From contig NW_020167532.1 in NCBI RefSeq assembly GCF_001641265.1, positions 310,001 to 374,000 on the forward strand: a DNA stretch of 64,000 nucleotides. Reading direction: 5' to 3'. Shown here piece by piece: positions 56,144 to 64,000 of this stretch. The stretch comes from Pseudogymnoascus destructans. Lineage: Eukaryota > Ascomycota > Leotiomycetes > Thelebolales > Thelebolaceae. Numbering within the stretch: position 1 is the stretch's first letter; every line of letters starts with the position of its first letter. The position numbers and the translations under genes are program-made. Under the pieces are notes generated by a model that was not told the origin of the DNA, made no database searches, and worked only from the letters and a program-made list of their open reading frames with translations.

Positions 56144-57259
56144 ATGGCCACAGCACTTCTCAGACGGCAATTGCTGCAATCCAGCAGCCATGCAAGGACT
56201 TTCAGCTCGAGTCCTATCGTTGCTGCCGGCTCCGTTAAGAAGCTCGGTGTAATTGGGGCCGGACAGATGGTAAACACGCTACAAGACCAACTTGCGCTTT
56301 CCATTACTGACTTCCATAACAGGGTCTGGGAATAGCCCTTGTTGCTGCCCGAAACGCTGGTGTCCCAGTGACTCTCCTTGATACTTCCCAGGCTTCAATT
56401 GACAAAGGCCTCAAGTTCGCTGGCATGTGACTGTCCCTCCCAAACACAGGACGCCCTCTAACTTTACCACTCCTGCAGATAAACTCCTTGCCAAAGATGT
56501 CGCCAAAGAGCGCATTTCCCAGTCAGATGCCGACCTTATTCGCAGCCGTCTCACCTCGACTACCAACATGGACGACCTCTCATCGGTCGACTTCGTCATC
56601 GAAGCCGTGCCCGAGATCCCATCCCTAAAGTTCGACATCTTCTCTCGCCTTGGCCAAATCGCCCCGGCGCACGCGATCCTGGCCACCAACACCTCATCCA
56701 TCTCTATCACGCGCATCGCAGCGGCCACGACCCAGGACCCAACCAACACCTCGGTGTCATCGCGCGTTGTCGCAACGCACTTTATGAACCCCGTCCCCAT
56801 CCAGAAGGGTGTCGAAATCATCTCTGGACTCCAGACCAGCCAGGAGACTCTGGATACCGCAGTTGAATTCTGCAAGGCAATGGGAAAGATCCCATCTGTG
56901 TCGGCTGACAGGCCTGGTTTCCTCGCAAACCGCATCCTGATGCCATATATCAACGAAGCTATCATCTGCCTCGAAACCGGCGTCGGCCAGCGTGACGATA
57001 TTGATGCCATTATGAAGAACGGCACCGGTGTTCCCATGGGTCCGCTTCAGCTTGCGGACTTCATTGGCATTGACACCTGTCTCGCAATTATGAAGGTGCT
57101 GTATGAGGATACTGGAGACTCGAAATACAGGCCTAGCGTTCTGCTGAAGGGCATGGTGGATGCTGGGTGGCTCGGAAAGAAGAGCGGGAAGGGGTGAGTT
57201 TGAATTCTCAAAATACAAAATCCAAGTACTGACAATGTTTTAGCTTCTACGACTATTAA
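56144..57259 (+). CDS. Mitochondrial 3-hydroxyacyl-CoA (3-hydroxybutyryl-CoA) dehydrogenase
   Basis: Four exons: 56144-56269, 56323-56422, 56479-57193 and 57244-57259 (318 aa). The N-terminus (MATALLRRQLLQSSSHARTF) is a mitochondrial presequence. The NAD-binding Rossmann motif GVIGAGQMGLGIALVAARNAG is rebuilt by the first splice. Further family blocks: VDFVIEAVPEIPSLKFDIF, LATNTSSISITRIAAAT, VVATHFMNPVPIQKGVEII with the catalytic His, and the C-terminal domain KIPSVSADRPGFLANRILMP, GTGVPMGPLQLADFIG, then GLGKKSGKGFYDY-like ending after the last splice. It oxidises L-3-hydroxyacyl-CoA with NAD in mitochondrial beta-oxidation of short chains. The second intron needs a GC donor (G|GCATGT...CTGCAG). 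Every GT alternative I tried gives a stop. Confidence 0.9.
56423..56478 (+). other. GC-AG intron in the dehydrogenase gene
   Basis: Donor GCATGT at 56423, acceptor CTGCAG ending 56478. Splicing joins KGLKFA to DKLLAKDVAK as in the family; using the nearby GT at 56427 gives an immediate TAA. Confidence 0.8.
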
Positions 57260-57839
57260 ATAAAACGTGGGCGTGGACGGAACGGCAGGAGCCACAGTGT
57301 ATAACACTATATATAACAACATTAACCTTTCGAAGATCGCCGACGTAACCAGCGGGTCTAATCCGTTAAGAGCCAAACATATAAACGGTAGAAATCAGTT
57401 CGTCGTGACAGAAATTGAGAGCATCGGCACCCCAAACAAAAAAAATGTTGGACAGGGTAATGTGTTGTGATATGTACTTTCGTAAAACGTTTAAAAAAGT
57501 GACAGAGAAGAGGAAGAAGCACTGCGACAGAAGGCAGACAAAGCGAATCGTAAACGCCAATTCCTGGTTGATATCCCCCAATTCAGCCTTGTCTCATATC
57601 CCAAAACCCTCTCCTCATTCATAACCCAAACATTCGTAATAGCAAACATGATCATAAAAAAAGCAGTATCCGATTCGACCCGTTTCCCAAATTTCCTCAA
57701 TTGGGTACCTTTTTTTTCGTTTGTCCATGTCTCCGTTGCCGCCGATCATAATTTTGCCGTTAAAACTACACTTTGCGTGGCGGGACGAGGGGATGGACCC
57801 GAAGGACCGGGGCCGGACACTCGGGCCGCCGAACCGCAA
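57260..57839. other. Spacer between convergent genes
   Basis: 580 bp with the 3' regions of the dehydrogenase and homeodomain genes. AT-rich, no gene recognised. Confidence 0.45.
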
Positions 57840-59936
57840 CTATTGCCCGTCGTAGGAGCCCGACATGCTGTATGTCCGCTTGCGCCGCTTCATAGAGTTC
57901 AAGTCGTACTCGTCTTGACGGAGGTAGTGCGCCGTCTCTTGCTGTTGAGCCTGCGGCTGGTCCTGCGAGTCTTCCAGGCCTACTCCCTGGTGCTGTCTGC
58001 CCAGTTACTTTGCTCTGTCGCCGCTGGACGACCTGGACTCATGCTCTGCGAATATGCGGCAGCAAAGTCCGTTGCTTGCGCCATGGGCGCACTGAGCTGT
58101 GAAAGGTGGTATTCCCGAGGTCCAGCGTCGACTGGAGTCCTGGGGATGTGGAACTCGGTGGGAGCCATAAGGGGAGCGCTCTGGAAGCCGCCACTACTGA
58201 AGGCACTAGCAAATGTAGCCGCGCGGGCAGTGGCGGGGATGGGTTGGTTAGGGCTCTGTGAAGAGACTGAGCGGTATTGGCTGCGGAGATCAAGGCCGGA
58301 TGGGAAGGTTGCTGGGGAAGCTCGGTAGCGGGAGACAGGCGGTGTGGAGGGTTGGGTATTGGCTGAATGAGATGTCGGGTATGTGAGGTGAGTTGGAGAT
58401 GTGTGGATATTGGAGTCTATAGCAATGTTAGTGATGTACAATGTAGAATAAATCGCAAATACTTACTTGGATATGTAGGGTTACCGTATTGCTGCTGCTG
58501 GTTAACTCCATTCCCTCCTGGTTGGTCGCCTTGGTATATTGATGCCTGTCGCCCATTAATGGACGGGCTCTGGGGACCTGGTGGTGGGTAGCTTGCATAA
58601 TCTATAGAATCTCCCTTCCACAACATGCTAGAGCGTAGAGGTGATTGTAGTGACTCCGACCTAGATCTGGATATTGTCTCTCGTAGTTGCAATGGCTGTA
58701 ACGGCCGGGCTCCTTGTCTGCTGGACGCCTGCATACCGTAGCCGTCCATACTGTTATGACGATTATACACAGTTGAATTTCGAGCTCCTGTGCCTCCTGG
58801 GTTTGCCAAGTGGTTTGAGTAGTATCTATCACCACCAAGAGAAAGAGGTGAGAGCATATCAGGCGAGCCTATTGAGCCCTGGGAGGCAAATCCAACATGG
58901 CCAAATGCGGGACTGAGGCCCGTTGGCGAGAGATGCTCCTCGTGTTCTTGGCGTCTCATAGTATCAACCATCAACGGGCGCATTCCCATGCCTAGATCTC
59001 CGTAGTTCTGAGAATAGTCTACAGGCTGCAATGGAGTGCCAATACCGTGCACGGCACCGTAGGGTGAGTGAAGTGCCTGCACATTATCAAAGTCATCGGG
59101 GACGGTCCTCATATTCATCATCCTCTCCCGGTCATCGGCTGTGAGACGCTTGATTTTTGCACGTCTTCGGATTGTCAGTTACGATCTACCTTTAGAGAGG
59201 GATTGCATACCTGTTCTGAAACCAAACCTGGACCTGCCTGGGGCTTAGGCCGGGGATCTCTCGTGAGAGACGCTCCCGATGAGCCCCATCCGGATGGGCT
59301 TGCTTTGCAAATTCGCTCATCAAGAATCGAGTTTGCTGGTGTGTAAGTCTTTGAAAGTTAAGTTAGCACCAATTAATCTACCCCATAATTTGGAGCCTGT
59401 GCACACCTAAATCGTTTCATCTTCCTCCGTTCCGTTCTACGTTTGGCCTCTGTTTGTGGAGGCCTACCTTCTCCAACTGCCTCTTCACCATCAAGCATAT
59501 CGTCGTCATCATCATCGTCATCTTCTTCTCCCTTAACCTCGCCTTGGCCGAGATTTTCTGCTGGTGGGCCAGAAACCTCCGTCTTTACTTCCAGCGTGGG
59601 GCTCGACTTTGAGTTAGCAGGAAGTTCGGGTAGGTTCGCCGGCTCTAGGAGCCTAAAGCCATCCTGCTTCAGGACATTGACAGGAGGAGCAGAATCTGGG
59701 CGCTCAGTTGGTGGGTTTGAAAATGATTCTTCCCTGTCCCCAACTTGAGCCAGGCTGTGCCGATGTGACAGAGGAGGGCGTGCTGCAAAGAGCTCGTTGG
59801 TAATAGGCGCATCCACATGATGCGAGGTTATTGGTTGTTCAAATGGAGGTGATAGAACAGTCTCGGTGGATGGAAGGTATTGAGAATACGCATCCCGCCA
59901 GTCCGGCTGCGTTGTCAATGGCTCAAGGTTCGACAT
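57840..59936 (-). CDS. Homeodomain transcription factor
   Basis: Minus strand, exons about 59936-59407, 59348-59211, 59164-58467 and 58416-57840. Start ATG at 59936 (MSNLEPLTTQPDWRDAYSQY); an in-frame ATG at 60023 is an alternative. An acidic run (EEDDDDDDDD) precedes the homeodomain, which spans exons: KRRTERRKMKRFR, LTHQQTRFLMSEFAKQAHPD, LSREIPGLSPRQVQVWFQNR, RAKIKRL. Trp48, Phe49 and Asn51 of helix 3 (WFQNRR) are present. Then comes the Pezizomycotina-specific tail PDDFDNVQALHSPYGAVHG, LSPTGLSPAFG, ARPLQPLQLRETISRSRSES, LQSPLRSSMLWKGD. The last exon runs to EQSNWADSTRE then TAG at 57982. A convincing C-terminus (AQQQETAHYLRQDEYDLNSM ... SGSYDGQ, stop 57840) lies in another frame, implying a further short intron or a frameshift. 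Similar fungal homeobox factors affect conidiation; the target genes here are unknown. Confidence 0.82.
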
Positions 59937-61900
59937 GCGTGAAGCCGTCGGTTGGTAAGGGCTCCCAAGCTTGTTAGAGGACCAAGTGTGCCGTACAGTA
60001 TCGCATTGCCGGGTGACAAGCATTGGGTTGGTTATCTGAGGGCTTGAAGTTGTGTTATTCCGAGAGGGCTTCGAAAGAGCTAATTCGAACAGCTGGCCGA
60101 GGTCTAGCTGGAAAGGACGGGAAATCTGTCGCTGTGCCGGGTGATGAACGAAAGTGAGGGCCTCAACAAACGACTCCTGTTGACCGAGCAAAATGATGGC
60201 GGAATAAACGCTTCTCAGCCACGCGCCTGTGGATTAATGGCGATTGAACGAACTTTTCGACTGGACCAGCCAAATATTGTCCTCAGAATAGGGATGAGCT
60301 CAATCGAATATGCCGATCTTCGTGCGTCAGACGCGGTTGATCAGCTCATCAACAAAGCCTAAAAGTAGTGCTTCGTAATTTGATAATGAGATATCAGGAA
60401 ACCCCCAGAACCTTTTCCGCTTACCAAGCTAACTCCTGGCAGCTAGGGCGATCAGATATTGACTTTGAAATCTTTGCTGTTTGCTTGCTCGATGCGGCAC
60501 AGATTCCTTGATATGGTGGAAATGGATTCCTCAAGTATCAAGTAAGATACAAGTCCATAGGATATCGTAGCCGAGCTGGTGTATATGTATATGTCCGTAG
60601 TTCTGCTGTTTAGGTTTAAGGATGCTCGAAGATCTATTCGAATAGTTGGCGGGGTTTGACGACTACACAGGTTTGATCGACGAATTGCCTGATGTTATAT
60701 TGGAAGCACAAAGGATAGATATGATGTTGAGTCTGGGGATCACCGCAACATGATCAGGCGAGCTAAGAATTGTAGATGCTTGAGGGTAAGGACAAAATCC
60801 CGGTCCCTTGTTGAACGAGTCCCTAAATGGATACTTAGTCCTGACAAGAGGGGCTCTGGCCAAAGACTGCGAGGTGAAGCGCTGGATCAAAAGTTACAAA
60901 ACCATGCCTGAATGGCTATGGGCAAGTGTGGCTTGAAGTAGAAGCGGCAATAGATGTGCACGGGCTCGCCTCAAGTGCCCTTTGGAATGGGCGGGAGAGG
61001 GGGAACACTGGTAAGATCATCAAAGATGCGAGAGCCTAAAGGAAGGAAAAACCTCGTCCGCGTCCAAGTCACCGAGGAATCTCCACATATTAATGCTTGG
61101 AGGTTGATGGCCGCTGGACGACGGATGGTGGCGGTGGTGGGGGAATGTGGTGGAAAATGGAGGTTGGAAGGGGTAATGATGGGACCCGAAGGAGGGGAGG
61201 CTGGTACTACAAGCTCATGGTAGACATGTACCTTGTCGACTCTATCGAGAGTTGTGCAGGAGAAAAAGGCTAAGTTGAATGTGGCCTGGGGTGAGGGGGA
61301 GCTGGGAGGGGCAGTGATGGTATCGGCGCTGGTATCCGATAATCCCTAGAGTAGGTGAAGGGTTGGATAAGACCGAGTGGCGTAGCTGGGCGCCGAGCAA
61401 GGTAGTGGGCTGGATACACGTCGCGCTCCGGGTTAGTCGCCGACGGTAGCAGCATCGAGGGTATCGATGGTAGCGACGGTAACGACGGTAGAGAGAAGCT
61501 AGCCGCTGGCGGTAGAAGGTCTCCAGTCGCAGGAAGGCCACGGTCTAAAGAAGCTGATGGACGAGCGGAGGGATCGTCGAGGTCTATGAGCCGTAGCCCA
61601 AAAGTAAGAAAGAAAGTACCCACTTGGAGTTGACTGGGATCGAGCGTGGATCATTAGCTCCCTCGACGGGGTCTAGAGTTGCAAGGCATGGATGAATGTA
61701 TGTACTGTATGGAGATGTACATGCAGGTTTTCAATCCACTCCATCAGCAAGGCCGAGCAGTATATGAGAAAGAACCGAGAGAGAGGTTGAATGGCTTGAC
61801 ACATAACCGTTGCTGTGAACTGGGCGGCTAACTTGAGATTCTGGTCTCAGAGACACAGCTCAGAGTGGTCCCTGAGAACGCGACAACCTTGCCATCCACC
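59937..61900. other. Long upstream region of the homeodomain gene
   Basis: No protein-coding gene recognised. The reading of the homeodomain frame stays open upstream to about 60190 without a better ATG. Probably long 5' UTR and promoter, as is common for developmental regulators, but this is inference. Confidence 0.45.
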
Positions 61901-63747
61901 AGCTCCCCACCAACCAAAATCTGGTAGACATTGCCAGCCAGTCCCCTTCTCTTCGACGTGGCATGGCATGTCGCTAGTGGACCCATCCCCCACATCCTCC
62001 CGTCACTCCATACCATGGTAGAGAGACAATTCGCTCCGCAGACGTGGAGAGGGGTAGTACCGCACCTTAAGGACGCCACAAACGTATAGCTCAGTAACGA
62101 CGTCTCAAATATGGTCCGAGGTTGGAAAGCATGCCGCAGCTACTGTAATGGGACAGTAGCACATTCGACGGCGCCACGCCAGTCGTGCAAAGGCTTCTTC
62201 TTTCTTCCTCTGGGGATGAGGGCCTGGCAGTCTAGGACAAGGCGGGGGGGGTAGAAGGCAAGGGAGAGGGTGAGAGGGTACTTGCTTCAACGGCGCCAAT
62301 TGTGTGGAACCTTCCGTGGCATGATCTATCCATACCTTGCTTCTCTTTCCATTCTATGCTGAAAAAAGAAGGGTTGGAGGCTTGTAGACATGGCCGCCTG
62401 TACGTGCAGGGGAAGGGTTATATCAGCCGGAGTTTCGCATGTGCAGAGTCGTCGTTGGTCGCGTCGAGAATTCGTGCTTGCAAACGTTCAGGCCTCCATG
62501 GAAGCAAGGCAGCCAGATTAGCAAAAGTGGGGTTGATGACAGGCACTCCCTGTCATTTTTCGGATGTGAGGGACGGCGGTTGTCAGTCTCTCCCTGTGTG
62601 AGGAGTGCTGGCGGGTATAATCGTGGCAGATATCAAATGTGTAGAAGACTTGTCTCTGGCCGTCTTCTGTATTGATATGGTTGGTATGTACTACCAAGGT
62701 GATTGCACATGAAGAATAGATTGTATGCTTCTCTTCGCTTCGGAGCTTCTGTTGCTTCTAGTGTCAGGCCGGGAGGCTTATTCGCCGATTTTCAACCGTG
62801 GTAGTAGCTTCAGCATCCGGTTTAGTCGCGTGGATTTGGGTGCGGCATCCCTGCCGCGCCGTTTGAAATTCACTTCTGGCTGCGGTAGGCCGTCCTTAGA
62901 TATGCATACCGTACACATTTTCTTGCCTGCCGGCGACATTAATGTGTTGTGCAGCACATCCCGCAGTACAGGCCTTTCATGGTCCATATGTGTCTCTTTC
63001 GTCCTACACTTCTGCACCACGGCATAGTCGAGGGGTTAGCGTTAAGGCCCTGGCAAGGGACACGACCAATCGCAATAACAACGCCCAAGCACGTATCACG
63101 TGCTTGTTGCCAACGGTGGCCTCGGTAAGAGGGGTTTTAGGAGTCGTTCACTCATTTGTAGAGTGCTCTCCTGTGATCGCTTGTGCTCTAGTGTGCTCTG
63201 TTGTGCTCTGTTGTATTCTCGGGGTGACAATGTTGTGGACAACAGTGATTCAAACCCGCTGTCTTTCGATGTGCTGTAGAATCAAAAGTGTACTCTTGCG
63301 TGGTGCTCGGCTACACAATTGCGCGTCGGATCAACATGGCTCCTCCACTCCAAGCCAAGGGTAGAAGAAGGGGCCTCTCTGAGTGGCTCGTCCCTCTCTT
63401 CGTCGCGTCAGCTTGTCCCTGTGTACCATGCACATTGTTGTGAAGAAAGATCAGGAATTCCATGAGGAGTGGCCTCTGTCTTACTGTACTCCCCCTCCAA
63501 CCCACTCATTCACTCGGCTCTGCAAGGCTGAAACCTTCCGGAGAAAGCCCGTCGCATAACAAGCGGCATGCCAACACGCTCGAGACGGCCTCCGGGCGCT
63601 CTTTTGTGGCCGCAAAGCGCCGTCCTTCGTCCTCCTCCATCATCTCGCAAATCAAAAATACTTGGGAGCATATACAAGAGGTAAGAGTATTCTATTATCA
63701 TATTACAATACTAATAACCATCTAGGTTATGTAAGACCGTAATCTAT
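61901..63747. other. Gene-free stretch at right side
   Basis: About 1.85 kb without recognisable coding sequence, RNA gene or large repeat. Near 63176-63215 the unit TGTGCTCT(A/G)/TGTGCTCTG is iterated about four times. Confidence 0.45.
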
Positions 63748-64000
63748 TACAGTCGAGTCGCGATAAGTCGATACTCGGTGTTCCACCCACTCGCTTTGCT
63801 CGTAGGTGGCGACAGCGATCTGTGCACGCGACAGCGATATGTGCAACACACAAAATGAAAGAAATAAGCCTCATATAGCAACTATGTAACTATATAATTA
63901 AATAATAAAATCAATAGAGCTACTATCACTATCTCCACTACTACTGTCGCTACTAATCTCAATGTTACTATCACTATGATCCTTACCATACCGTAAAATT
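63748..64000. mobile_element. DNA transposon entering from the right edge (partial)
   Basis: Begins TA-CAGTCGAGTCGCGATAAGT at 63748; the first 23 bases after TA are identical to the left end of the pogo-type element at 12536. After the shared end the sequence is different. The flanking 63785-63835 block (TCGCTTTGCTCGTAGGTGGC, then two AGCGAT..GTGCA steps) resembles 30485-30560. It continues outside the window. Confidence 0.7.
63898..64000 (-). CDS. Transposase C-terminal end (partial)
   Basis: Minus-strand frame entering from the right edge: ILRYGKDHSDSNIEISSDSS then SGDSDSSSIDFII and TAA at 63898. A Ser/Asp-rich acidic tail close to the transposon end suggests a transposase C-terminus. Only about 34 residues are visible, so this rests mainly on position inside the element. 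Confidence 0.4.
   Translation of the reverse strand, partial: ILRYGKDHSDSNIEISSDSSSGDSDSSSIDFII

Overview
The window is a nuclear contig from a filamentous ascomycete (Pezizomycotina). Genes are compact and mostly carry one to four introns of about 45-65 bp with GTATGT/GTAAGT-type donors and CTAAC-type branch sites. Several families point the same way: a Zn2Cys6 regulator with a fungal transcription-factor domain, a PIR cell-wall protein, a GH128 protein, a single-pass wall-sensor-like protein, and transposons with stop codons that look like repeat-induced point mutation (RIP). I cannot fix the class or genus from the sequence alone.

Layout. 0-6.3 kb: a TANGO2-like gene cut by the left edge, a GATOR2/SEA subunit (MIOS/SEA4) and, divergent from it, rRNA-processing factor EFG1. 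6.3-14.8 kb: a gene-free nest of transposable elements. It holds three copies of one ~0.93 kb solo-LTR-like element, two partial LTRs of another family, a Ty3/gypsy integrase-chromodomain fragment, a RIP-mutated pogo-type transposase, a second pogo-type element broken by an LTR, and a small TIR element. 15.5-24.5 kb: peroxisomal PMP47/ANT1-type carrier, PIR wall protein, MOSC protein, GH128 protein and BOR1-type anion transporter. 24.5-27 kb: a decayed APH-family kinase gene and an unidentified coding remnant. 27.4-43.7 kb: mitochondrial m-AAA protease, Zn2Cys6 regulator, wall-sensor-like protein (with a 7-bp minisatellite upstream), alpha/beta hydrolase and an OXLD1-like protein. 44-60 kb: a repeat-bearing nuclear-type protein, DPM3, a SmgGDS-like armadillo protein, replication-fork protein TOF1, mitochondrial 3-hydroxyacyl-CoA dehydrogenase and a homeodomain regulator. 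60-63.7 kb: no gene recognised. A further DNA transposon enters from the right edge.

The genes are ordinary eukaryotic housekeeping and regulatory genes. They do not form an operon or a biosynthetic cluster, and their order implies no shared pathway beyond possible shared promoters at divergent pairs. I found no convincing undescribed biological system. The most informative features are the nested repeat island, RIP-type decay of both a transposon and a kinase gene, two GC-AG introns needed to keep conserved proteins in frame, a two-block heptamer minisatellite, and two genes (OXLD1-like and homeodomain) whose conserved C-termini lie in a shifted frame.
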